25,703 nt of DNA from CBCPNA01 sp965120415 (GTDB lineage: Bacteria > Bacillota > Clostridia > Lachnospirales > CAG-274). Under the pieces are notes generated by a model, which searched no databases, was not told the DNA's origin, and saw only the letters and a program-made list of their open reading frames with translations. The position numbers were made by a program, and so were the translations under genes. The stretch spans positions 1-25,703 of the forward strand of contig CBCPNA010000044.1 of NCBI GenBank assembly GCA_965120415.1, in the 5' to 3' direction. This document shows positions 1 through 7,998 of this stretch, one piece after another (the first letter of the stretch is position 1; each line of letters starts with the position of its first letter).

Positions 1-2
1 AA

Positions 3-2408
3 ATAATAGATGAAACAACAGCTGAAATAACTTTCTTAACAGATATAAAAAGCTCAGATATACAAAGAGGAACAGCTAAAGTGGCATCTTACTTCAGCTA
101 TGACTCAGAAACAATAGACAGTTACAAAACTTACACTGTAACAGAAGAAGATGAAACACAATTATATCTTGCTATACCTTTAGGTAACGCTGTAGAGGCT
201 ACAAATGGGGACACGGTAACAGCTACTGTAGACGGATACGGTAACTCTAACGTTGTTTCTGGTACTGTTACTATAGCTAATGTTATATCTAGTGGTTCAA
301 CTTATATAGATACTAAATATATAGATACAAAAGTGTTTGAAGATGATTTTACTCCAAGTGAAATTATAATTAGAGAAAATAGTAGAGATAGCTTTAATAA
401 CAGCGCTACTTTAACTTTTAAACTTTCTAGTGGATACTATTTTGGAAGCTACAGCTCTAAGAGTGACACTGCTATCCTTTCTAACTTAACTGATGGAACT
501 GAATACACATATGCTGAAATAGGAGACTATGTGACTGTATCTGATACAACAATAACATTTAACATTAAAGGAATGGTTTCAGCTGGTATTTTAGAAGATA
601 ACGATGATGGACTTTTCTTTATAAGTGGTAACGATAAAGAAAGTATAAAAATTGTGTTGCCAACAGTTTATGCTGATGACGATAACACAAGCTATGGAGA
701 TGTAAAACTTACATTCTCTTCTAACCAATCTACAATAACTAAAGAAACAGTTACAATTGGTACAAGATCTACTGCTGGTATAACTATATCTGTTGGTTCA
801 GTGCCTACTATCGTTAAAGGTAGATACTATTTAAGAAATTCTTCTCTTAACACAGATGGTAACTACTCTGCAGAATTTGAAATATCAGAATCAGTTTTAG
901 GAACATTAGTAAATACTAAAAACTTAGACATTACTGTACCTAGTGGAGTTAAAATAGTTGACGCTGAGTTAGTTTCTTCATCTAACTTCTACACTTATGA
1001 TGGTACAAATAGAAGCTCTTTAGATCTTTCAGACTCATGTAGTATAACAAACTCTGGAAAAACTTTAAGATTTGTTAAGAGCAAGTGGACAACTTCATCA
1101 AGCTCTACAGCTAAAGTGAAAGTTAAATTAATATTATCTGTAGATGCAGCTTATGAAGATGAAGATATAACTGTAACTGTAAGTGGTGGTGGGCTTACAT
1201 CTTCTGTAGAGGCAGTAATAGCTAGCACAATGGATCCTTTCACAATAAGCGCTGAAAGAAAAGATATAAACATTGGTTATCAAAGCTATGATGTAAACGA
1301 TATTATAATAACAGAAAATGAAGCTGGTATGTTTATGGAAGGTGAAAGCATAGAAATATCTCTATCTGCACCTTACGGAACAAGCGAAATGGGCTTCACA
1401 AACGCTACTGTTACTGTTACAAGCGGTGACTTAGAAATATCTCCTGTTTCAGGAAGCAAATATTTAAATTCTGACACTGGTATATCTATATATGTAGATA
1501 GTGCATCTACTGAGGCATCAACAATAACAATAAGTAATGTTCAAATAGGAACAACTCGTTCTGTACCTTACGGAACTTACAACTTGCTTATCGGTGGTGG
1601 AGCTGTAATTAACAACGACGTTCTTTCTAGCGATGACAAAACTCCATTAAACTTATCTTACACTACTCTTAATTCAGAATTATCTGCTGCATTAGTTAGC
1701 GAAGGATACGCAGACTTAAACGTTAATTCAGATATCGTTAACCTTAGCGATAGTGCTGAAAAAGCTAAACTTTTATTAGATAGATTTGATGCTGATAGCG
1801 ATTCTTACGAACTTTCTGATTATATCAATGTTATAACAGCTACTACTGATACTATCAGTAAAGAAGTTAGAGTTACTATAGATAGTTCAACAATTTTAAT
1901 AGATAATGAAGAAGTAGAAATAGATGTTGCTCCTTATATACAAGCATCAACAGGAAGTACTATGGTTCCTTTAAGATTTGTTACTTCTTTCTTACTTGGA
2001 GAATCTACAAGTCTTGATGAAGCACAAGAATCAAGTATCATTTCTTGGGATTCTGATACTAAAACTGTTACAATATTCGTTAACTCAGGAAGTAGTCAAC
2101 GTATAATACAATTCCAAGCTAACAGCTCTAACATGATTATTGACGGTACTACAGTGCCTATGGCTAACGGAGCAGTAGCAGAAATAGTAGACTCTAGAAT
2201 GTTCGTTCCTTTCAGAGCTTTAGGTAACGCTTTAGGGGTAACTGTTTCATGGGATGAGACAACAAGAACAGCTATATACAACCCATCTTCAAGCAGCAGC
2301 TCATCAAGCGCTACAACAACAACTACTACAACAACTACAACTACTGAAGAAGAAACAGAAACTACTACTGAAGAAACAACAGAAACTACTACTGAAGATG
2401 AAGAATAA
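3..2408 (+). CDS. Large S-layer-like surface protein, 3' part, with copper amine oxidase N1-type domain and Ser/Thr/Glu tail
   Basis: The reading frame is open from the left edge of the window, so the gene starts upstream and the GTG at 81 is an internal valine. About 800 residues are visible. Most is rich in Ser, Thr, Val and Ile with beta-strand-like patterns, as in secreted repeat proteins. About 1855-2280 encodes two copies of a motif of the form VPLRFV / VPFRALGNALGV followed by VSWDETT, typical of the copper amine oxidase N-terminal domain (PF07833), which in clostridia is a surface module and not an enzyme. The last ~40 residues are a run of Ser, then Thr, then mixed Thr/Glu. Codon use differs from all neighbours: many AAC, GGT, GCT and CTT codons, as expected of a very highly expressed gene. 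An S-layer or abundant cell-surface role is an inference; the N-terminus with signal peptide or SLH repeats cannot be seen. Confidence 0.8.
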   Translation: MIDETTAEITFLTDIKSSDIQRGTAKVASYFSYDSETIDSYKTYTVTEEDETQLYLAIPLGNAVEATNGDTVTATVDGYGNSNVVSGTVTIANVISSGSTYIDTKYIDTKVFEDDFTPSEIIIRENSRDSFNNSATLTFKLSSGYYFGSYSSKSDTAILSNLTDGTEYTYAEIGDYVTVSDTTITFNIKGMVSAGILEDNDDGLFFISGNDKESIKIVLPTVYADDDNTSYGDVKLTFSSNQSTITKETVTIGTRSTAGITISVGSVPTIVKGRYYLRNSSLNTDGNYSAEFEISESVLGTLVNTKNLDITVPSGVKIVDAELVSSSNFYTYDGTNRSSLDLSDSCSITNSGKTLRFVKSKWTTSSSSTAKVKVKLILSVDAAYEDEDITVTVSGGGLTSSVEAVIASTMDPFTISAERKDINIGYQSYDVNDIIITENEAGMFMEGESIEISLSAPYGTSEMGFTNATVTVTSGDLEISPVSGSKYLNSDTGISIYVDSASTEASTITISNVQIGTTRSVPYGTYNLLIGGGAVINNDVLSSDDKTPLNLSYTTLNSELSAALVSEGYADLNVNSDIVNLSDSAEKAKLLLDRFDADSDSYELSDYINVITATTDTISKEVRVTIDSSTILIDNEEVEIDVAPYIQASTGSTMVPLRFVTSFLLGESTSLDEAQESSIISWDSDTKTVTIFVNSGSSQRIIQFQANSSNMIIDGTTVPMANGAVAEIVDSRMFVPFRALGNALGVTVSWDETTRTAIYNPSSSSSSSSATTTTTTTTTTTEEETETTTEETTETTTEDEE

Positions 2409-2423
2409 GATTTATAATAAAAA

Positions 2424-2450
2424 GGCTGGAGAAATCTCCAGTCTTTTTTT
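2424..2450 (+). terminator. Rho-independent terminator of the surface-protein gene
   Basis: A 9-bp stem (GGCTGGAGA with TCTCCAGTC, one G-U pair) with a 2-nt loop is followed by seven T residues, 15 bases after the stop codon. Confidence 0.93.
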
Positions 2451-2567
2451 GTGCAAAAATATAAAAAACAATTATAACATAATTTCGTCAAGCTTTGCTT
2501 TATTTTTATATAAAATGACATATTTATTTCGATGATACATAAATATTATAAAAAAATAAAAAATTAC

Positions 2568-2596
2568 TTGAATTTGTAATTATTTTATGATACAAT
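2568..2596 (+). promoter_or_regulatory. Sigma-A promoter of the histidine kinase
   Basis: TTGAAT (2568-2573), a 17-base spacer and TACAAT (2591-2596). Expected transcription start is near 2603, giving a leader of about 115 nt. Confidence 0.75.
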
Positions 2597-2602
2597 GATA
2601 AA

Positions 2603-2717
2603 AATGCTAATGTTGCTGTAAAATTTATAATTAAAGGAAAAGAGGGGCGCTAAATCTCATATAACAGGGGGTTATGGCTAAAATAAATGCATATAGGAGC
2701 GTAGTTTAGGTGAATTT
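2603..2717 (+). promoter_or_regulatory. Unassigned, possibly structured 5' leader of the histidine kinase
   Basis: The leader is unusually G-rich for this genome between 2640 and 2710. It contains a small hairpin (ATAAC, loop AGGGG, GTTAT) enclosed by a possible GCGCT/AGCGT pairing, and no T-tract terminator. It ends in the AGGTGA ribosome binding site of the kinase. I compared it by eye with the common riboswitch consensus elements (TPP, FMN, SAM, glycine, lysine, purine, c-di-GMP, cobalamin, Mg) and none fits. It may be only an untranslated leader. Confidence 0.3.
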
Positions 2718-4046
2718 ATGACAACAATTTGTAAAAAATTTTTGTTTAGTTTAATAAGTATTATAATAATAATGTTTTTGATACTAATTTTTATAAATTC
2801 AAATTTTATAGAAAAATATTATATATACAATAAAAATCAAGAAATGATAAAAATATCAAATACTTTACTTAATAATTTATCAGAAGAAAACATACAGTAT
2901 ATTGAAGAAAATGAAAAAATTATAATAGCAAAACTGCCTAAAGAAGATGACATAAATGCATTAAATGCAAATATAAAAGCAAAATTTTTGGAAAAGGGTT
3001 TAGCTATTGATACTGAGCTTTTGAGCGAAGATTATAATGCTATCAAAAGTGGCTTTATAACAAAAATTTATAGGCAAGATAAGCTCAATTATAGCTTGCT
3101 TGTTACGTATTTGAGCGTAGATAATATTTTTTTAGCAATTGCTACAATATTGCCTAATATTAGCGAAGTGATTTATTTTACAAATATAGTATCTTTATTT
3201 ATATTTTTGCTTATTATTGTTTTTATTTCTGTTACAATTTTATATTTAGCTAAAAAGATAACGTCTTCTATACTAAAAATATGTAATAATACAAAAAATA
3301 TTGCTAATCAAAAGTTTGAAAAGCTTGAAATAAACACTAACGATGAAATAGAGCTTTTGGCAAACGACATAAATTTTATGAACGATGAAATACAAAAATA
3401 CCAAAATAGCCTTATTGAAAAAAATAAAGATATTGAAAATTTGCTAAATGCTTTAACGCACGATTTAAAAACGCCAATAGCCTTAATAAAGCTGTATTGC
3501 GAAGGTATTAGAGATGGACTTGACGACGGTACTTTTTTAAATACAGTAATAAGGCAAAATAGCAAGCTAAACGATATTATACACCAGCTTTTAGATTTAT
3601 TTAAAATAAAGCAAGCTAAATTAGAAAAAGAAGAAATAAATATAACAGAAATATTAAACAATATAATTAATGAACAAGAAATAAATTTAAAAGAATATTC
3701 TTTAGATTTAAATATTAAAAAAAGTGTAAAAATATATGCTAGTAAATTTGAAATAGAAATACTTTTTCAAAATTTGGTAACTAATGCTATAAAATATAGT
3801 GCAGATAAAACTATACAAATAAATTTAAGCAAAAATGAATTTTATATAACAAATGGTATAAATAAAAATATAGATTTAAAAAGCTTATTTAAAAAATTTT
3901 ATGTCGGAGAAAAATCAAGAAATAAAGCGATGTCTGGCACCGGGCTTGGCTTATCTATAATAAAAAATATATGTGAAAAAAATGAATACAAATATGGTTA
4001 TAGCGCTGAAAAAGATAGGCTTAAATTTTTTATAAATTTTAATTAA
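2718..4046 (+). CDS. Membrane sensor histidine kinase, orphan
   Basis: Senses an extracellular signal and autophosphorylates on His. The protein of 442 residues has a first membrane segment at about 8-28, an extracytoplasmic region of about 120 residues, a second membrane segment at about 152-176, a HAMP linker to about 228, then a HisKA domain with ALTHDLKTP (phospho-acceptor His248). The ATPase domain has the N box NLVTNAIKY, F box SLFKKFY and G2 box GTGLGLSII. The G1 box is weak (TNG instead of DxGxG), as seen in many small clostridial kinases. The start is fixed by AGGTGA nine bases upstream. It has its own promoter and terminator and no response regulator on either side, although such kinases usually form an operon with one. 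The partner must be elsewhere; the ligand cannot be told. Confidence 0.9.
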   Translation: MTTICKKFLFSLISIIIIMFLILIFINSNFIEKYYIYNKNQEMIKISNTLLNNLSEENIQYIEENEKIIIAKLPKEDDINALNANIKAKFLEKGLAIDTELLSEDYNAIKSGFITKIYRQDKLNYSLLVTYLSVDNIFLAIATILPNISEVIYFTNIVSLFIFLLIIVFISVTILYLAKKITSSILKICNNTKNIANQKFEKLEINTNDEIELLANDINFMNDEIQKYQNSLIEKNKDIENLLNALTHDLKTPIALIKLYCEGIRDGLDDGTFLNTVIRQNSKLNDIIHQLLDLFKIKQAKLEKEEINITEILNNIINEQEINLKEYSLDLNIKKSVKIYASKFEIEILFQNLVTNAIKYSADKTIQINLSKNEFYITNGINKNIDLKSLFKKFYVGEKSRNKAMSGTGLGLSIIKNICEKNEYKYGYSAEKDRLKFFINFN

Positions 4047-4093
4047 TATTATTATTAATAAAAATATAATAATAAGTTTATTTTACATAGTAT

Positions 4094-4118
4094 AAGACGC
4101 CTTTTAGCGTCTTTTTTT
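4094..4118 (+). terminator. Rho-independent terminator of the histidine kinase
   Basis: AAGACGC, loop CTTTTA, GCGTCTT, then a T run. The same 20-base hairpin occurs at 7411-7430 after the ABC permease. Confidence 0.92.
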
Positions 4119-4181
4119 CTTTTAAAATTAGGCTAAAAAAGGCTTTTTATTGTTTTAAACAAAGAAAATTTAATTAAAGCA

Positions 4182-4210
4182 TTGACAATTTTATGTGTAT
4201 TGATTACAAT
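4182..4210 (+). promoter_or_regulatory. Consensus promoter of the GntR-ABC operon
   Basis: A perfect TTGACA (4182-4187), 17-base spacer and TACAAT (4205-4210), so intrinsically strong and probably held down by a repressor. Confidence 0.85.
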
Positions 4211-4237
4211 AAGTGTATGATTACATATAATACACTT
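4196..4237 (+). promoter_or_regulatory. Probable GntR (YtrA-type) operator over -10 and +1
   Basis: Two tandem palindromes, TGTA-N5-TACA (4196-4208, covering the start of the -10) and TGTA-N4-TACA (4214-4225, over the transcription start), plus a wider inverted repeat AAGTGTA-N13-TACACTT (4211-4237). Their position between promoter and ribosome binding site of a GntR gene points to autorepression. The identity of the bound protein is inferred. Confidence 0.65.
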
Positions 4238-4256
4238 TTCTGAAAGGAGGTATGCT

Positions 4257-4607
4257 ATGTTCAATATCGATTTTAGAAACCCTAGCCCTATTTATGAGCA
4301 ACTAGTAAACAGAATAGAAAGGCTAGCTATAAAGGGGATATTAGCCCCAGATGAGCAGCTCCCTAGCGTAAGGCGGCTTGCTATAGAGCTTTCTATCAAC
4401 CCTAATACTATTCAAAAAGCATATACAATGTTAGAAGCTAAAGGCATTATATATTCTGTAAAAGGGCGAGGGTCTTTTATATCGCCTAATTGCAAAGATG
4501 CTATAAATACAAGGCTTGAAAGTATAAAAAAAGATATAATAAACCTTGTAGAAGAGGCTAAAGACATAGGAGCAAGTATCGAAGATATTTTAAGCTGGAT
4601 AAAATAA
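4257..4607 (+). CDS. GntR-family (YtrA subfamily) transcriptional repressor
   Basis: A DNA-binding regulator of 116 residues. The winged helix-turn-helix of the GntR family fills residues ~10-75: PIYEQLVNRIERLAIKG, then LPSVRRLAIELSINPNTIQKAY and the wing with GIIYSVKGRGSF. After it comes only a short helical tail of about 40 residues and no ligand-binding domain, the mark of the YtrA subfamily, which typically represses its own operon with adjacent ABC transporter genes. That is the arrangement here: the ABC ATPase follows 31 bases downstream. The start has a very strong site, AAAGGAGG, seven bases before the ATG. In relatives such operons respond to cell-wall-active peptides or related stress; the inducer here is unknown. 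Confidence 0.93.
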   Translation: MFNIDFRNPSPIYEQLVNRIERLAIKGILAPDEQLPSVRRLAIELSINPNTIQKAYTMLEAKGIIYSVKGRGSFISPNCKDAINTRLESIKKDIINLVEEAKDIGASIEDILSWIK

Positions 4608-4639
4608 GGAGTATCTAATTAATGAAAGGAGTATCTTAA
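4606..4639 (+). other. Duplicated ribosome binding site and 5-codon reading frame before the ABC ATPase
   Basis: AAGGAGTATCT occurs twice (4606-4616 and 4626-4636), 20 bases apart. The first copy serves an ATG at 4622 that opens a five-codon frame (MKGVS) whose TAA shares its last A with the ATG of the ATPase gene at 4639. This may couple translation, or be a chance result of a short tandem duplication. Confidence 0.4.
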
Positions 4640-5538
4640 TGATAAAAGCATTAAATGTAACTAAAAAATTTGATAATATCACTGCTGTTGATAATGTAAC
4701 AGCAGAAATAAAAGACGGCACTGTTTTTGGGCTTATAGGTACAAATGGTGCTGGAAAATCTACTTTTTTAAGGATGGCAACAGGTATATTAAAGCCAGAT
4801 AGTGGCTCTATAAAAATAAATGATAAAGAAATTTTTGATAATATAGATACAAAAAGCAAGTTTTTTTATATATCTGATGAGCAGTTTTTATTTAATAATG
4901 CTACACCAGAAGATATAAAAAATTATTATGCTAATGTTTATAAAAATTTTGATATAGAAAGATACAATAATTTAATGAATTCTTTTGGGCTTGATAAAAA
5001 AAGAAAAATCAAAACATTTTCTAAAGGTATGAAAAAGCAAGTGTCTGTTATATGCGGCATATGCTCCATGACAGATTATTTATTTTGTGATGAAACATTT
5101 GATGGGCTAGACCCGGTTGTTCGGCAAGCTGTTAAAAGTATTTTTGCTAAAGATATAGAAGAAAGAAATCTTACTGTTATTATAGCTTCTCATAACCTTA
5201 GAGAGCTCGAGGATATTTGTGATAACATTGGTATTTTGCATAAAGGGGGTATGCTTTTATCAAAAGATTTAGAAGATTTAAAGCTTGATATACATAAAGT
5301 GCAAATTGTATTTAAAGATAAATTGCCTGAAAATATATTTAATGATTTAAATATAATAAAAAATGATACTAGAGGTTCTTTAAATGTGCTTACTATAAAA
5401 GGTGATTTTGAAAATATAAATAGCTATTTAGCTAGCCTTGAACCAGTATTTTTTGAAATGCTGCCTTTAACATTAGAAGAAATATTTATAGTAGAAACGG
5501 AGGGCTTGGGCTATGACATCAAATCTTTCATCATGTAA
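4639..5538 (+). CDS. ABC transporter ATP-binding protein
   Basis: ATPase subunit of 299 residues that powers the membrane permease encoded next. Walker A is GTNGAGKST (Lys40), the signature is FSKGMKKQ (the SKGM form normal for YtrB/EcsA-like exporters in place of LSGGQ), Walker B is YLFCDETFDGLDP with the catalytic Glu, and the H-loop is IIASHNLREL. Residues beyond ~215 form the small accessory domain common in this group. The start at 4639 is supported by AAGGAG eight bases upstream. It is co-transcribed with the GntR gene and overlaps the permease gene by 26 bases, so the two are probably translationally coupled. The substrate is unknown; antimicrobial peptide or lipid export is a family-level guess. 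Confidence 0.93.
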   Translation: MIKALNVTKKFDNITAVDNVTAEIKDGTVFGLIGTNGAGKSTFLRMATGILKPDSGSIKINDKEIFDNIDTKSKFFYISDEQFLFNNATPEDIKNYYANVYKNFDIERYNNLMNSFGLDKKRKIKTFSKGMKKQVSVICGICSMTDYLFCDETFDGLDPVVRQAVKSIFAKDIEERNLTVIIASHNLRELEDICDNIGILHKGGMLLSKDLEDLKLDIHKVQIVFKDKLPENIFNDLNIIKNDTRGSLNVLTIKGDFENINSYLASLEPVFFEMLPLTLEEIFIVETEGLGYDIKSFIM

Positions 5539-7384
5539 AATTTTAAAAGAAGAATATAAAAAATATATAGGATTAATATCTTTAGCCATTGTTTTTTATA
5601 TATTTGTAAAATTAGTGCCTGCTTTATTAGAATATTCTTATTATTATGATTATGATTATTCATCAAAAGATTATATAGAGATATATAGAATAAATTATTA
5701 TTTAACAACGGGAAATATTTTTAATAAACTGATTACAATAGTTTTAGCAATTGTTGTAGGGAGTATTGTATTTTCTTATTTGCACAATAGAAAAAAAGTG
5801 GATTTTTATCATTCTTTACCTATATCCAGAAATAGGCTATTTTTAACTAAATATTCTTTAGGTATTTTTATAGTAATACCGATAATAGTAATAATACAAT
5901 TGTTATCATATATTGTATTAAAAATTATATTAAAAGAATATGCACTAGCTTTTGAACAAGTTTTTTATTCTTTAATTTTTGATATAATATTTTTTATTGT
6001 TATATATACATTTACCGTATTTTCTAATATTTTAGCTGGAAATACAACAATAGGTGTATTATTATCTTTAATATTAATAAATTTACCAGTGATTGTTTCT
6101 AATATTTTGTCATATTTAGTAAATATATTTTTTATAAATGTTTATTATATTACTTTTTTATCTTTTATAGCAGATTATAGCCCTATGGAATATTATACTT
6201 CTACAAGTAGTATAGAAATAAAAGCATTAATTTTTTATATTATAATAGATATAATAATGATTATTATATCTATGTATTTATTTAAAATAAGAAAAAGTGA
6301 AAAATCAGGCGTTTGTATAGCTTTTAAATATGCAAAAAGTATATTAAAATATATAGGAGTTTGTATAAGTGCAATATTAATGGGTATAATATTTTTTACT
6401 ATACCATATGAAATGCCTGCTTTATATTTTAGTATTATTTTAGGAAGTATTATTTTCCATTGTATAGCAGAAATTGTATACAATTTTGATTTTAAAGCAA
6501 TATTTAAAAATTGGTATAGCATAATAGCTTGTGCTGTCATATCTATACTTGTTGTTATAGTATTTCAATATGACATATTTAAAATACAACAATATGTACC
6601 GGATACAAGTGATGTAAAAAGTATAGTTGTTAGTAGCGATATAATTTTAGAAAGTGAAGAAAATATAGATACCATAGTGTCCATGCATGAAATATCTGTT
6701 GAAAATACTATTAAAAATCCTAGCGATGATAATATTTTTATAGGAGATTTATATATTACTTACAATCAAAAAAACAACTATATTGTAAGAAGAAATATAA
6801 ATATTTATGAGAAAGATTTAGATTTAATAAAACAATTAGTAAATAATGAAGAATATATACAAAAAATACTACCGTTTTTATATGATTATAGCTTAATAAG
6901 CAATGATTTTGAATTATTAATTTCAAATAATGCACAAGATGAGATATATTTAACAAATAAGCAAGAAATTTTTGGCTTATTAGATGCATTAAAAGAGGAT
7001 ATTACTCAAAATGGACTATATGGAGATAATGATAACGCACTATTTTATATAGACACACCTTTTGCTTCTTTAAATGTTTTTGCTACATATACTAATACTA
7101 TAGAATATATAGAGCAATTAGGCTTTGCTAAGCGCAATTTAAATAGCGAAGATATATCATATGTATATTTTTATTATCCAGAATATACAGAAATAACAGA
7201 TAAAGAAATTATAGCTAAATTGCTTGAAGATTATGTAATAGCATCTATTTATGAATATGATTATAATTTAAATTTTGTATATTATTATACAGATGATTAT
7301 TTATATGCTGTAGATAAAAATAAATATATCTATTGTATATATATAAAAAAAGATATTTTGAAAGAATTAAATTTAATCGAATAA
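5513..7384 (+). CDS. ABC transporter permease with large C-terminal extracytoplasmic domain
   Basis: A membrane protein of 623 residues. Hydrophobic segments lie at about 20-40, 68-88, 110-132, 148-170, 178-208, 234-258, 278-298, 302-322 and 334-352. The motif VDFYHSLPISRNRLFLTKY (residues ~95-115) is characteristic of a clostridial ABC-2-like permease group found beside YtrA-type regulators. After residue ~355 there is a soluble region of about 270 residues, rich in Tyr, Asp, Asn and Ile, with no further membrane segment; I recognise no enzyme motif in it and suppose it faces outward. The gene begins inside the end of the ATPase gene, after GAGGG, with a 26-base overlap. It is the last gene of the unit and is followed by a terminator. 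One half-transporter gene is present, so it probably acts as a dimer. Confidence 0.85.
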   Translation: MTSNLSSCKILKEEYKKYIGLISLAIVFYIFVKLVPALLEYSYYYDYDYSSKDYIEIYRINYYLTTGNIFNKLITIVLAIVVGSIVFSYLHNRKKVDFYHSLPISRNRLFLTKYSLGIFIVIPIIVIIQLLSYIVLKIILKEYALAFEQVFYSLIFDIIFFIVIYTFTVFSNILAGNTTIGVLLSLILINLPVIVSNILSYLVNIFFINVYYITFLSFIADYSPMEYYTSTSSIEIKALIFYIIIDIIMIIISMYLFKIRKSEKSGVCIAFKYAKSILKYIGVCISAILMGIIFFTIPYEMPALYFSIILGSIIFHCIAEIVYNFDFKAIFKNWYSIIACAVISILVVIVFQYDIFKIQQYVPDTSDVKSIVVSSDIILESEENIDTIVSMHEISVENTIKNPSDDNIFIGDLYITYNQKNNYIVRRNINIYEKDLDLIKQLVNNEEYIQKILPFLYDYSLISNDFELLISNNAQDEIYLTNKQEIFGLLDALKEDITQNGLYGDNDNALFYIDTPFASLNVFATYTNTIEYIEQLGFAKRNLNSEDISYVYFYYPEYTEITDKEIIAKLLEDYVIASIYEYDYNLNFVYYYTDDYLYAVDKNKYIYCIYIKKDILKELNLIE

Positions 7385-7410
7385 ATATGCTTTATAAGTA
7401 AAATTATTAA

Positions 7411-7434
7411 AAGACGCCTTTTAGCGTCTTTTTT
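7411..7434 (+). terminator. Rho-independent terminator after the ABC operon, probably bidirectional
   Basis: AAGACGC, loop CTTTTA, GCGTCTT, then TTTT. On the minus strand the stem is also followed by TTTT, so it may also serve the convergent cyclo-ligase gene. Identical to the hairpin at 4094-4113. Confidence 0.9.
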
Positions 7435-7447
7435 GTATCAACTTTTA

Positions 7448-7990
7448 TCAAAACATATCACTTTCTGTAACAATAATATCAACAGCTATATCAAATTTAT
7501 CTATATCAAAACTATCTATTATAAATTTATCAAGGCAAACGCCAATAGTTTTCATGCATGTATTTTGGCATAAAAAACGGTCATAATACCCCCCACCATA
7601 GCCTATCCTATATTTATTTTTGCTATAGGCTAAAGCTGGTATTATTATAATTGTATTTTTATCACAGCTAAGCTTGTTTATTACAGATGGTTCTAATATT
7701 TTATATTTATTTTGTTTTAAATTTTCAAAATTTGTTAAGGCGCTAAATATCATATTATTATCTTGTAAAATAGGCACTCCTATTTTTTTATTATCTTTTA
7801 ACGCTTTTTTTATAAATAGAAAACTATTTAGCTCATTTTTAAAAGGTAAATATATAAAAATTTGTTTGCAAGCTTTATATATTTTTAAATCAAATATTTT
7901 GTTCCATATAATAGTACTTTTTTTATCTATATAGTCTTTATTTAACAAAAGCCGTTTTTTAAAAAAGTTTTGTCTTATTAAATTTTTCAT
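7448..7990 (-). CDS. fthC: 5-formyltetrahydrofolate cyclo-ligase
   Basis: Converts 5-formyl-THF with ATP to 5,10-methenyl-THF in the cytosolic one-carbon pool. The protein of 180 residues has the usual family length. It has the basic N-terminus (KNLIRQNFFKKRL) and the family signature GYGGGYYDRFL near residues 130-141, with the nucleotide-binding region IIIIPALAYSKNKYRIGYGGGYYD. The ATG at 7990 follows AAGGTGAT at a good distance. It lies eight bases after the ferritin-like gene on the same strand, so the two are probably co-transcribed, and it converges on the ABC operon. Nothing unusual in sequence. Confidence 0.93.
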   Translation of the reverse strand: MKNLIRQNFFKKRLLLNKDYIDKKSTIIWNKIFDLKIYKACKQIFIYLPFKNELNSFLFIKKALKDNKKIGVPILQDNNMIFSALTNFENLKQNKYKILEPSVINKLSCDKNTIIIIPALAYSKNKYRIGYGGGYYDRFLCQNTCMKTIGVCLDKFIIDSFDIDKFDIAVDIIVTESDMF

Positions 7991-7998
7991 AAATCACC

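Larger units (their letters stand above)
2409..2717. other. Gene-free stretch between surface protein and histidine kinase
   Basis: Holds the surface-gene terminator, about 115 bases of featureless A+T-rich DNA, the kinase promoter at 2568-2596, and a G-rich transcribed leader at about 2603-2717. No credible small gene was seen on either strand; reading frames here are shadows. No response regulator remnant was found. Confidence 0.7.

Noticed and set aside
81..83. GTG as start of the surface-protein gene
   Set aside because: The frame stays open from position 3 and there is no ribosome binding site; the gene begins before the window.
2096..2535. Reading frames opposite and offset to the Ser/Thr tail (Val-rich and Gln/Leu-rich)
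   Set aside because: Artefacts of the ACA/ACT repeat read in other frames; no start signals.
2640..2710. c-di-GMP-I riboswitch before the histidine kinase
   Set aside because: GCGCTAAATC and GGCTAAA recall parts of the consensus, but the first half of the aptamer and the tetraloop-bearing arm are missing.
5020..5055. Degenerate ABC signature (FSKGM) as a sign of an inactive ATPase
   Set aside because: SKGM is the normal form in this subfamily, and Walker A, Walker B and H-loop are intact.
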